From an uncultured Devosia sp. (GTDB lineage Bacteria; Pseudomonadota; Alphaproteobacteria; Rhizobiales; Devosiaceae): a stretch of DNA of 64,000 bases. Made by a program: the position numbers and the translations under genes. Location: positions 1 through 64,000 of the forward strand of contig NZ_CAMLHM010000010.1 of the NCBI RefSeq assembly GCF_946479885.1, read 5' to 3'. A model generated the notes under the pieces. That model did not search any database, was not told the origin of the DNA, and saw only the letters and a list, made by a program, of their open reading frames with translations. Positions 52,435 through 60,502 of this stretch are shown piece by piece. Each line of letters starts with the position of its first letter. The stretch's first letter is position 1.

Positions 52435-53241
52435 ATGGCGTCGTTCAACAGACCTTCCTGGTTCAACCGGCTGTCGATCGCCGTCGTCATGGCCTTCCTT
52501 TATCTGCCCATCGCGATCCTGGTGGTGTTCAGCTTCAACGCATCGCGCCTGGTGACCGTGTGGGGCGGTTTCTCGACGCAGTGGTACGCCTCGGCATTGT
52601 CCAATGCCGCATTGCTCGATGGCGCCAAGGTCAGCTTTTCGGTTGCGGCGATCTCGGCAACCATCGCGACCCTGCTTGGGCTGCTGGCAGCCCTGGTCAT
52701 GGTGCGCATCCGGCGCTTCCGCGGCAGGCAGCTATTTTCCGGCATGCTGGCAGCACCCATGGTGATGCCGGAAGTCGTGCTGGGCGTCTCGATGCTGCTG
52801 ATGTTCGTGACGCTGGGTATTGATCGCGGCCCGCTGACGATTACCCTGGCGCATGCAACCTTCACCATGTGCTTTGCCGCGGTGGTGCTGCAGTCGCGGC
52901 TGACCGAGCTCGATCCGTCACTGGAGGAGGCTGCCCGGGACCTCGGCTGCCCGCCAGCGACCGCCTTCCTCAAGGTGGCGCTGCCCAACATCATGCCGGC
53001 GGTGGTCTCGGCGTGGTTGCTTTCCTTCACGCTGTCGCTGGACGATCTGGTCATCTCCAGCTTCACCACCGGACCCGGCGCCTCGACCTTGCCGATGAAA
53101 ATCTATTCGCAGATCAAGTTCGGCGTGACCCCCGAGATCAACGCCGTGTCGACGATGATCCTCGGTGTCGTGGCGAGCGGGCTATTGGTCGTCGCCGTGG
53201 TGACGCGCCAGTCCAACGGCAACAAGGCACGGGCCGGTTAG
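52435..53241 (+). CDS. Polyamine-type ABC permease (PotC/PotI type)
   Basis: A 268-residue permease. The start helix MAFLYLPIAILVVFSFNAS and WGGFSTQWYASAL are typical of PotC/PotI, and the EAA loop is in SLEEAARDLGCPPATAFLKV. It ends the importer operon. Its TAG stop shares two bases with the TAA stop of the convergent LuxR gene (53238-53241), leaving no room for a terminator between them. Confidence 0.94.
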   Translation: MASFNRPSWFNRLSIAVVMAFLYLPIAILVVFSFNASRLVTVWGGFSTQWYASALSNAALLDGAKVSFSVAAISATIATLLGLLAALVMVRIRRFRGRQLFSGMLAAPMVMPEVVLGVSMLLMFVTLGIDRGPLTITLAHATFTMCFAAVVLQSRLTELDPSLEEAARDLGCPPATAFLKVALPNIMPAVVSAWLLSFTLSLDDLVISSFTTGPGASTLPMKIYSQIKFGVTPEINAVSTMILGVVASGLLVVAVVTRQSNGNKARAG

Positions 53242-54101
53242 GCCGGCATTAAGGTGCCGGTCAGCGTGCCCCGCCGCGACACATAGCTGGCGAGCGGGTC
53301 CTCGTAGTGGTTGGTGGCCGAAGACACTGCGTCGATGAACAGGGAGAACAGTTCGGCCTGTGAATTGACGTCGACCTTGGCGTAGAGATTGCGGCGATGC
53401 AGCTTGACCGTTGCGGGTGAAATGCCAAGCAGGTCGGCGGCGCCCTTGAGCGAATAGCCCCGCAGCACCAGCTGGGCGACCTCGCATTCGCGGTCGGTAA
53501 GAACGCTCTTGCCGAAGCTGCCGATGGCTCGCGCCAATACGCTCTTCAACATCCCGGCGTCCGTATCGATCAGTTCGGGACGCAGGTCGCGCCAGTGCCG
53601 TACCACAGCTGCTTCGACTACCGGGGAAATACTGCGCAGCAGCTCGACCTCGTCGGGGTTGAAGATGACGCTGCCCTGTGACCGGCATAGGGAAATGGCA
53701 ACTTTGGTCTGGTGGTCCAGGGTGATCAGATAGTTGAATTCGTCGATCAGGCCGCAATGGCGGTAATAGTCCCGGTAGTAAGAACCCCGCGTGAAGCTGG
53801 CCGGTGCGATCTGATTGAGGCGGTAGAGGCCATCATTCTCGTCGTCAGCCGCCAGCTGGTAGAATGGATCCTGGCGGTAGGACCCGTTGAGATAGGCCTG
53901 GATGTCGGAGAGACCACGGGCGGTGCGCCAATCGTTGAACAGAATGCGTGGCGGCGAGCCCTTGCGGTAGAGTAATATGAGGCCGGCATCGACCCGCAGC
54001 TGGTCCTTGAGGGACTGGGTCAGCTTCTCCTGAAAATCCAGGCGGCCGATCCCCGCGATCAGCGAAATGGCCAATTGGCTGCTTGAAAACGACTGCATCA
54101 T
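53238..54101 (-). CDS. LuxR family transcriptional regulator
   Basis: A 287-residue regulator with a C-terminal LuxR HTH near residues 196-255 (LTDRECEVAQLVLRGYSLKG, then ISPATVKLHRRNLYAKV). The N-terminal 190 residues look like a ligand- or GAF-type sensor but match no family I can name; it has no clear autoinducer-binding signature and no response-regulator receiver domain. It lies between the Pot-type operon (convergent, overlapping stops) and the amidohydrolase gene (divergent), so it likely controls the polyamine-catabolic genes. An inverted repeat at 54197-54220 is a candidate site. Confidence 0.88.
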   Translation of the reverse strand: MMQSFSSSQLAISLIAGIGRLDFQEKLTQSLKDQLRVDAGLILLYRKGSPPRILFNDWRTARGLSDIQAYLNGSYRQDPFYQLAADDENDGLYRLNQIAPASFTRGSYYRDYYRHCGLIDEFNYLITLDHQTKVAISLCRSQGSVIFNPDEVELLRSISPVVEAAVVRHWRDLRPELIDTDAGMLKSVLARAIGSFGKSVLTDRECEVAQLVLRGYSLKGAADLLGISPATVKLHRRNLYAKVDVNSQAELFSLFIDAVSSATNHYEDPLASYVSRRGTLTGTLMPA

Positions 54102-54196
54102 GCGGTGATTGCCCCTGGGGCCTCCCTATCACCCGCCAAGGCGGCTTCCGCTCCGAAGATTATGACCGTTGGAGGGAGGTCGCAAGCGATCCCCGC

Positions 54197-54220
54197 TTAC
54201 TTCGGCCCTCATCGAAGTAA
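54197..54220. promoter_or_regulatory. Inverted repeat in the LuxR/amidohydrolase divergent promoter
   Basis: TTACTTCG (54197-54204) and CGAAGTAA (54213-54220) are perfect arms with an 8-base spacer. Further CGAA/TTCG repeats follow to 54240. It lies about 95 bases upstream of the LuxR start and 133 bases upstream of the amidohydrolase start, suitable for a dimeric activator. Confidence 0.55.
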
Positions 54221-54353
54221 TTCGGGCCGGATTTCGAAGGGTGCGCGCTTCCGCATCTCGGCGGTCCTCCTAGCCGTTTGGCGTATTCCGCGGTGACGCT
54301 CGATGACGACTAATCCGGCCATGGTCACATCTTCAAACCGGAAGCCCGCGCCC

Positions 54354-56063
54354 ATGTCACATTACCGCACTAAATTGCTCCTCTCGATTTTCGCGACGGC
54401 CCTGAGCACGTCAGCCGCCATGGCGGCAGCCGACCTCATCGTCATCAATGGCGACATCTATACATCCGACCCCAGCCAGACCAAGGTCGAGGCGCTTGCG
54501 GTGGAAGGTGGCAAGTTCGTCGCCGTCGGCAGCAATGCCGACATTCAGGCGCTGGCCGATGCCGACACCCAGGTCATCGACGCGCGGGGCCAAACCGTTA
54601 CTCCTGGATTCATTGACGGACACTCCCATGTGAGCGGCAATTCGCCTGTCGTGGCTGGCGTCGATATTTCCTACATCGCCGACAAGCAGGAATGGCTGCG
54701 CCTGATCAAGGAGGCTGACGAGCGGCTCCCGGCGGGCGAGTGGATCACCGGCGGCGGCTGGGACCATACCCTGTCAGACGGCGAATACCCCACCAAGGAA
54801 ATGCTGGACGAGATCGCGCCGGATCGGCCGATCTTCCTCAAGCATATCGACTACCACTATGGCTGGGCCAATTCGAAAGCCCTCGAACTCGCCGGTGTGA
54901 CGGCCACGACCGCCGTGCCCGCCGGTGGCGAGATCGTGCTCGATCCCGCGACGGGCGAGCCGAACGGCATCCTGCTCGAAGGCGCCCAAGGTTTGATCGA
55001 CAGCATCATTCCCGAGCGCAGCGACGAACAGCGTCATGATGGCCTCGCCAAGATGTACCAATACGCCAATAGCTTCGGCGTCACCGGGCTGCATCAGATG
55101 GGCAATCTGGATGACTACACCTGGGTCGTGGAGAATGGCGATCCGACCTTGCGCGTCTGGTATGGCCAGTGGGGTCCGCGGGGCGCCGGTGACGACTTTG
55201 ACGCGGGTCTCAAAGAGATCGCCGCCGAGCAGGTCGAAACCACCGAGCGTGTCGATGCCACCGGCAAGGAAGCCGAGGTGGGTCCCTTGCTGCGGCTGGG
55301 CTACGTCAAGCTGATCAACGATGGCGTGCTGTCTGCCCACACGGCGGTGCTGATGGAAGACTATTCCGACCGGCCCGGCTGGCTGGGCGAGTATATCACC
55401 GAGCCGGAAGACCTCGACGTACAGGTGGCCAAGGCCACGGCGGCCGGCTTCCCCGTTGCCATCCACTCGATCGGCGACGCTGCGGTCAAGGCTTCGCTGG
55501 ACGCCTTCGAAGCGGCAAAGGGCAATGTGGTGCCGTTCCCCAACCGGGTCGAGCACATCGAAATAATCGACGCGGACGATATCGCGCGTTTCAAGGCGCT
55601 GGGCGTGGTGGCCTCCATGCAGCCCAACCATGCGACTAATTCCATCGGCTATGTTCCCGAGCGAGTGGGGGAGGAGCGCGCAGCGCGCGCCTATGTGTGG
55701 AAGTCGCTGCTCGAAGCTGGCGTGCCGCTGGTCTATGGCGCGGACTACAATACCTCGCCGCTCAACCCGCTGGTGCAGATCGCCGACGCGGTCTTCCGGG
55801 TCAGCCCGTTCGGCTTCAACGAGGGGCGGCCCTGGCATCCGGAACAGGCCGTGAGCTTCGAGCAGGCCCTGACGGCCTATACCCAGGCAGGCGCCAACAT
55901 GACGCCGTGGAAGGACGAGATTGGCTCGATCGCCACGGGCAAGTGGGCTGATTTCGTGCTGCTCGACGGCACGGTGCCGCAGCCCATGGATGTCAGCTTC
56001 CGCGACCTAGCGGTGCAGTCGACCTATTTTGCCGGTCGTCAGGTCTACAGCAAGTCCGAATAG
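54354..56063 (+). CDS. Exported metal-dependent amidohydrolase (YtcJ-like, amidohydrolase_3)
   Basis: A 569-residue hydrolase with a signal peptide (YRTKLLLSIFATALSTSAAMA). The metal site is visible in PGFIDGHSHVSG, the lysine in YVKLINDGVLSAHTAV, histidines in VAIHSIGDAAVK and NRVEHIEII, and the aspartate in VYGADYNTSPLNPL. YtcJ-like enzymes deacylate N-formyl or N-acyl compounds and are often exported. ATG 54354 gives a normal signal peptide; 54303 would add 17 residues. It is the first gene before a cupin and a PuuB-type oxidase and may release an amine from an amide or formamide in the periplasm (inference). Confidence 0.9.
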   Translation: MSHYRTKLLLSIFATALSTSAAMAAADLIVINGDIYTSDPSQTKVEALAVEGGKFVAVGSNADIQALADADTQVIDARGQTVTPGFIDGHSHVSGNSPVVAGVDISYIADKQEWLRLIKEADERLPAGEWITGGGWDHTLSDGEYPTKEMLDEIAPDRPIFLKHIDYHYGWANSKALELAGVTATTAVPAGGEIVLDPATGEPNGILLEGAQGLIDSIIPERSDEQRHDGLAKMYQYANSFGVTGLHQMGNLDDYTWVVENGDPTLRVWYGQWGPRGAGDDFDAGLKEIAAEQVETTERVDATGKEAEVGPLLRLGYVKLINDGVLSAHTAVLMEDYSDRPGWLGEYITEPEDLDVQVAKATAAGFPVAIHSIGDAAVKASLDAFEAAKGNVVPFPNRVEHIEIIDADDIARFKALGVVASMQPNHATNSIGYVPERVGEERAARAYVWKSLLEAGVPLVYGADYNTSPLNPLVQIADAVFRVSPFGFNEGRPWHPEQAVSFEQALTAYTQAGANMTPWKDEIGSIATGKWADFVLLDGTVPQPMDVSFRDLAVQSTYFAGRQVYSKSE

Positions 56064-56070
56064 TCACTCC

Positions 56071-56093
56071 CTGCCGCCCCGCGAGGGCGGCAG
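56071..56093 (+). other. Stem-loop after the amidohydrolase gene
   Basis: CTGCCGCCC (56071-56079) and GGGCGGCAG (56085-56093) form a perfect 9-bp stem with a 5-base loop, eight bases after the stop and 20 bases before the cupin start. As with the hairpins at 2359 and 31743, it follows an exported protein gene and precedes cytoplasmic or membrane genes of the operon, so it probably stabilises the first mRNA segment. Confidence 0.65.
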
Positions 56094-56112
56094 GCCCATT
56101 CCAGGTTAGAAA

Positions 56113-56490
56113 ATGAACAAAGTTATCAAGATCACCAGTGACGGCGTTGGCGCCGAGGCACTGGAAAAATGCAGCGTGGTGCCCGCCGCGGCTATCCTAT
56201 CCGGCTTCGCCGATGAACTGGGTGCGGTGCATTTCGAGCGGCCCGATGGCACGCTGGTGATCGGCACCTGGCAGTCGACGCCCTATGCTGAAATGCTGTC
56301 CTATCCCGGCGGCACCGAATATAGCGTCATTCTCTCCGGCAAGGTGGCCATCACCAATCCGGATGGATCGGTGGAAACCTTCGGAGCCGGAGAGAGCTAT
56401 ATCTTGCCTGCCGGCATCGAAGTGCGGTTCGAAGTGCTGGAGACCCTGCGCAAGGTGTATGTGCTCTTTACCGAAAAATCGGCCAAATAG
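56113..56490 (+). CDS. Small cupin of the DUF861 type
   Basis: A 125-residue single-domain cupin. ERPDGTLVIGTWQSTPY, EYSVILSGKVAITNPDGS and FGAGESYILPAGIEVRFEV are the two cupin motifs. It is similar in architecture to 25314-25670. It lies between the exported amidohydrolase and a PuuB-type oxidase with only 14 bases to the latter, so it belongs to the same operon. It may isomerise, hydrolyse or simply bind an intermediate; no reaction is known for this subgroup. Confidence 0.85.
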   Translation: MNKVIKITSDGVGAEALEKCSVVPAAAILSGFADELGAVHFERPDGTLVIGTWQSTPYAEMLSYPGGTEYSVILSGKVAITNPDGSVETFGAGESYILPAGIEVRFEVLETLRKVYVLFTEKSAK

Positions 56491-56504
56491 GCCGGGGATC
56501 TATC

Positions 56505-57899
56505 GTGCTCGACATCTCCAAATCGGCGCTGCGTGACGTCGCCATGAAGCCGTTCTGGCTTGATCGTCCGGATGCGCCTGTTGCCCTGCCGCCGCTCGAG
56601 GCAAATCTCAAGGCGGACCTGCTCGTGGTAGGCGGCGGCTTTACCGGCCTCTGGGGGGCAATTCAGTGCAAGCAAGCCCATCCGGACCGGGACGTCATCC
56701 TGATCGAGAAGAACGAAATCGCCACCGGCGCTTCGGGGCGACCCGGCGGCGTGGTTTCGACGTCCGTCATGCATGGCCTCTCCAACGCGGTGCGCATCTT
56801 CCCGCGCGACATTGCCGAGCTCGAGCGGCTGGGCAAGGAGAACATGTTGGGCATGATGGCCACCATCGAGCAGTTCGGCATCGACTGCCACGCAGAGTGG
56901 GGTGGCGAATTGACGGTCGCCGTCGACGCCGCCCATGTCGACGCCCTGCGCGAGGAGCACGAGCTGCACCTGCGCTACGGCCACAATTCGGTGTTCCTCG
57001 ACGAGGCCGCGGTCCAGGCCGAAATCCGCTCGCCGCGCTACAAGGCCGCAGTCTGGTCCAAGGATGTCAGCGGCACGGTGCATCCGGCTCTGCTCGCCTG
57101 GGGATTGAAGCGCGCCGCTATCGAACTGGGCGTGCGCATCTTCGAGCATACCGAACTGCTGTCGTTCGCCGATCACGGCGACCGCATGGAGGCCGCGACG
57201 CCGCGCGGCAGCGTCACCGCGCCGCGCGTACTGCTTGCGACCAACGCCTTCGGTGCCGGGCATAAACATATCAAGCGCCGCGTGGTGCCGGTGCGCGATC
57301 GCGTGCTGGCCACCGAACCGCTGACGCCGGCGCAGATGCACGGCATCGGCTGGAAGCATCGGCAGGGCGCCTATGACACGCGCACGCAGATGAACTACAT
57401 GCGCCTGACCCAGGACAACCGCATCATCTTCGGGGGGCGCCTGGCCTATGCCTTTGGCGGGACGCCGTTTCCCGAAGTCGATAGCGACACGGCGACTTAT
57501 GAGCCGTTGGCGGGGGCGTTTTTCGAAACATTTCCGCAGCTGGAAGGTGTTCGTTTCACCAATGCCTGGAGCGGGCCAATCGACCTGACCACACGCATGG
57601 CGGTGCATTTCCAGCGCTATCATGGCGAAAAGGTCGTCTATGCGGGCGGCTATTCTGGTTTTGGCGTCTCCGCCTCGCGCTTCGGAGCCCGGATCGCCCT
57701 CGATATCCTCGATGGCTCGCAGACGCCTGAGTCTCGGCTCGACTTCGCCACGACCCTGCCCACCCGGGTTCCGCCAGAACCCTTGCGTTGGCTGGGCGCG
57801 CAGATCACCATGTATGCGCTCGACACAGCCGACAAGCAGGGCGGGTGGCGGCGGCCCTGGCTCAAGGCAATTTCGGCAATGGGCTTTCCCCTGAACTGA
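56505..57899 (+). CDS. FAD-dependent amine oxidase, gamma-glutamylputrescine oxidase (PuuB) type
   Basis: A 464-residue DAO-fold flavoprotein. ADLLVVGGGFTGLWGAIQCK holds the FAD motif; IATGASGRPGGVVSTSVMHG follows, matching the GASGRNGG segment of PuuB-type enzymes. Later blocks are YMRLTQDNRIIFGGRLAYAF and VVYAGGYSGFGVSASRFGAR. PuuB oxidises gamma-glutamylputrescine to an aldehyde. The glutamylating PuuA and hydrolysing PuuD are not in this window, so direct oxidation of another amine is possible. The start is a GTG at 56505. It is convergent with an aldehyde dehydrogenase (57926) that would take its product. Confidence 0.9.
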   Translation: MLDISKSALRDVAMKPFWLDRPDAPVALPPLEANLKADLLVVGGGFTGLWGAIQCKQAHPDRDVILIEKNEIATGASGRPGGVVSTSVMHGLSNAVRIFPRDIAELERLGKENMLGMMATIEQFGIDCHAEWGGELTVAVDAAHVDALREEHELHLRYGHNSVFLDEAAVQAEIRSPRYKAAVWSKDVSGTVHPALLAWGLKRAAIELGVRIFEHTELLSFADHGDRMEAATPRGSVTAPRVLLATNAFGAGHKHIKRRVVPVRDRVLATEPLTPAQMHGIGWKHRQGAYDTRTQMNYMRLTQDNRIIFGGRLAYAFGGTPFPEVDSDTATYEPLAGAFFETFPQLEGVRFTNAWSGPIDLTTRMAVHFQRYHGEKVVYAGGYSGFGVSASRFGARIALDILDGSQTPESRLDFATTLPTRVPPEPLRWLGAQITMYALDTADKQGGWRRPWLKAISAMGFPLN

Positions 57900-57925
57900 G
57901 CTGGCTCCTCAATCCGCTCGACTGG

Positions 57926-59386
57926 TCAATACCAGCCGAGCGCCTCGTCGGCCTCGAAGCGCGTGATCTGCTTGGGCTCTAGAAAATTCTCGTAGCCCCA
58001 GCGGCCCAGTTCCCGGCCGATGCCCGACTGCTTGAAACCGCCCCAGGGCACTTCCACGAATGCGGGCTGCGAACAGTTGATCCAGACAATGCCTGCATCC
58101 AGCGCCCTTGCGACCCGCTCGGTCCGCGCGCGATCAGCCGACATGATCGCTGCGGCAAGGCCGAAGCGGCTGTCATTGGCAAGGCGAACGGCCTCCTCTT
58201 CATCGCCGAATGCGCGGATGGCGACGACGGGGCCGAAGATTTCGTCGGTCCAGATTGTGCTGGTGGTGGGCACGTCGACGAAAATGGTCGGCTCGAGGAA
58301 ATAGCCCCTGTCGAGACCCGCGGGGCGCTTTCCGCCGGTGAGAAGGTGGGCGCCCTCGGCCAGGCCGGCGGCAATGAACCGCTCGACCTTGTCGCGGTGG
58401 GCCGACGAAATCAACGGACCGAGCTTGGTGTCGTCCGCCGAACCAGGCCCGATGACGATGTCGCGGGTGCGCGCGACGATGCGCTGGACCAGTGCGTCGT
58501 GAATCGAGTGATGGATCAGGACGCGGGAGGTGGCGGCGCAGACCTGGCCCTGGTTGAGGAAAATGCCGAACATGATCCATTCGGCCGCGCGATCGAGATC
58601 GGCATCCTCGAAGACGATGAACGGGGACTTGCCCCCCAGTTCGAGGCTCACGCGCTTGATGTCGAGCGCCGCTTGCTGCATCAGCGCCGAGCCTGTTGGC
58701 ACCGAGCCTGTAAAGGCGATCTTGTCGATGTCCTTGTGGGCAGCCAGCGGCTTGCCGGCCTCCGGGCCAAGGCCGGTGACCACATTGAACACCCCACGGG
58801 GCAGGCCGGCATCGGCCAGAATCTCCGCCAGCGCCAGAGCCGAGAGCGGCGTCAACTCGGATGGCTTGAGCACCATCGCGCATCCGGCGGCCAGCGCCGG
58901 AGCGACCTTCCAGCAGGTCATCAGAAACGGAAAGTTCCATGGCACGATGGCGGCGATCACGCCAACCGGCTCAAACACGACGCGGGCGCTGAACCGTGCA
59001 TCGGGCACGGTGGCATGCTCGGTGAGGTCCTCCTCAGCCATGTCGGCGTAGTAGCGAAAAGTGTGTGCGGCGTCCGCAATATCGAGTTCCGCCTCCGGCC
59101 TGGGCTTGCCGTTGTCGGACACTTCGATATCGGCAAGGGCCGCCGATCGCTCCTCGATCAGGTCGGCTGCGCGGCGGAGGACGCCGGCGCGCTCCGCGCC
59201 CGACTGGCGCTTCCACGCCCCCTGGTCGAACGCCTTGCGCGCCGCCGCAACGGCCTTGTCGACATCGAGGGCAGACGCCGCGGGTACGCGCGCTATCACC
59301 GCCTCGGTGGCGGGATCGATGACGTCCATCCGTGCCCCGGAAGCGGCAGCCATCCAGGATCCGTCGATAAACATGTCCTCGCGCAT
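57926..59386 (-). CDS. NAD-dependent aldehyde dehydrogenase, PuuC/betaine-aldehyde type
   Basis: A 486-residue aldehyde dehydrogenase. GVIAAIVPWNFPFLMTCWK, FTGSVPTGSALMQ, SLELGGKSPFIVFED and the catalytic cysteine in LNQGQVCAATSRV are present; the C-terminus has PWGGFKQSGIGREL. The pattern is that of PuuC and betaine-aldehyde dehydrogenases, which oxidise amino-aldehydes. ATG 59386 has GGGAGA upstream. Lying next to a PuuB-type oxidase, it most probably oxidises gamma-glutamyl-aminobutyraldehyde or 4-aminobutyraldehyde on the way to GABA. Confidence 0.93.
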   Translation of the reverse strand: MREDMFIDGSWMAAASGARMDVIDPATEAVIARVPAASALDVDKAVAAARKAFDQGAWKRQSGAERAGVLRRAADLIEERSAALADIEVSDNGKPRPEAELDIADAAHTFRYYADMAEEDLTEHATVPDARFSARVVFEPVGVIAAIVPWNFPFLMTCWKVAPALAAGCAMVLKPSELTPLSALALAEILADAGLPRGVFNVVTGLGPEAGKPLAAHKDIDKIAFTGSVPTGSALMQQAALDIKRVSLELGGKSPFIVFEDADLDRAAEWIMFGIFLNQGQVCAATSRVLIHHSIHDALVQRIVARTRDIVIGPGSADDTKLGPLISSAHRDKVERFIAAGLAEGAHLLTGGKRPAGLDRGYFLEPTIFVDVPTTSTIWTDEIFGPVVAIRAFGDEEEAVRLANDSRFGLAAAIMSADRARTERVARALDAGIVWINCSQPAFVEVPWGGFKQSGIGRELGRWGYENFLEPKQITRFEADEALGWY

Positions 59387-59483
59387 GGCTGTCTCCCTTG
59401 TTCCCACGGTTCTGGCCGCTGCCGCGCCCGCGGGAAAGCACAGGCGATTGCAGTTCACTTTGACAGGGGGCGAAGTGGGCGGC

Positions 59484-60401
59484 TCACACTGGCCCGACGC
59501 GGTCGGCTATCGACTGATCTATGCGGGTGACGAGCCATTGTCGGAAGGCCGATATCAGTGTGTCACCAGACCGTCCCGGCGCGAGCAGCAGGTAATAGCT
59601 TCCCAGCACGATATTGCTGGCAAACAGTTCCACAAGCCGGCCGCTGGCCAGTTCATCGGCAGCCATCAGCCCGTTGACCAGCGCCACGCCCTGGCCGGCC
59701 AAAGCCGCATCGAAGCTGATGCCGGCCCCCGATAGCCGGGGCCCGCTCAGGGCCTCGGGACGATACCCTGCCGACGCGAACCAGGCGTTCCATTGCTGAT
59801 GGTTGGATTCGTGGATCAGCGGCAGCCGGGCCAACTGATCGAGGTCGGCGGGCCGTCCATGACGGCTGAGCCAGTCGGGGCTCGCCACCGGGAACATGCG
59901 CGGCGCGGCCAGCGCGATGGCGCCCGGCGGGAGCTGCGGCATGGCGCTGAAGCCGATGAAGGCGTCGGCCTGCTTTGCGGCGAAGTCCGGCTTTTCCTCG
60001 CTGCTGCGCAGTTCAATTTCGGCCCCTTGCAACGCCTCTTCGAGTTCCGACAGCCGCGGCGTCAGCCAGCGTGTTGCCAGCCCCGAAAAACACCAGAGCC
60101 GCAGCCGCCCGCGGTCGCGCTGGTTGCGCAGATCCTGCGACACACCTGCTATCATCTCGAAGGCGCGGCTGAGCACGGCCAGCAGCGCCTCGCCTTCGGC
60201 CGTCAGTTCAACCCCACGGGGAGACGTTCGCACCAGCTTGCGGCCGAACCAGTGTTCGAGATCGCGGACCTGCCGGCTGAGCACGGTATGGCTGAGGCCG
60301 ATCTCGTCAGCGCCGCGGCGCATACTCCCGGCGCGCCCCGCTGCCTCGAAGGCGCGCAGTAGCGTCAGGGGTGGCAACCGGGCGGGATTGTGTGGCGGCA
60401 T
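59484..60401 (-). CDS. LysR family regulator (GcvA-like) of the gabT/gabD operon
   Basis: A 305-residue LysR regulator. The winged helix runs LPPLTLLRAFEAAGRAGSMR, IGLSHTVLSRQVRDLEHWFG and KLVRTSPRGVELTAEGEALL. It is divergent from gabT, and a perfect GTGGTGCA/TGCACCAC dyad lies 12 bases upstream of its start. It likely responds to GABA or succinate semialdehyde and controls gabT-gabD. ATG 60401 is chosen to match family length. Confidence 0.92.
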   Translation of the reverse strand: MPPHNPARLPPLTLLRAFEAAGRAGSMRRGADEIGLSHTVLSRQVRDLEHWFGRKLVRTSPRGVELTAEGEALLAVLSRAFEMIAGVSQDLRNQRDRGRLRLWCFSGLATRWLTPRLSELEEALQGAEIELRSSEEKPDFAAKQADAFIGFSAMPQLPPGAIALAAPRMFPVASPDWLSRHGRPADLDQLARLPLIHESNHQQWNAWFASAGYRPEALSGPRLSGAGISFDAALAGQGVALVNGLMAADELASGRLVELFASNIVLGSYYLLLAPGRSGDTLISAFRQWLVTRIDQSIADRVGPV

Positions 60402-60412
60402 GGTCACGTCTT

Positions 60413-60433
60413 GTGGTGCATTGGTTGCACCAC
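60413..60433. promoter_or_regulatory. LysR binding dyad in the gabT divergent promoter
   Basis: GTGGTGCA (60413-60420) and TGCACCAC (60426-60433) are perfect 8-base arms around TTGGT. The element lies 12 bases from the LysR start and 70 bases from gabT, where a LysR activator site is expected. Confidence 0.7.
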
Positions 60434-60502
60434 TGTATCGCCAAAAGGCTGCTTTGTCAGTGGGTCGGCGCACCTTAGCCTTCCGGCAAAGGAGACACGA
60501 CC

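Noticed and set aside
54774..55838. 354-residue minus-strand ORF opposite the amidohydrolase
   Set aside because: Antisense frame without motifs; the amidohydrolase metal ligands on the plus strand are complete.
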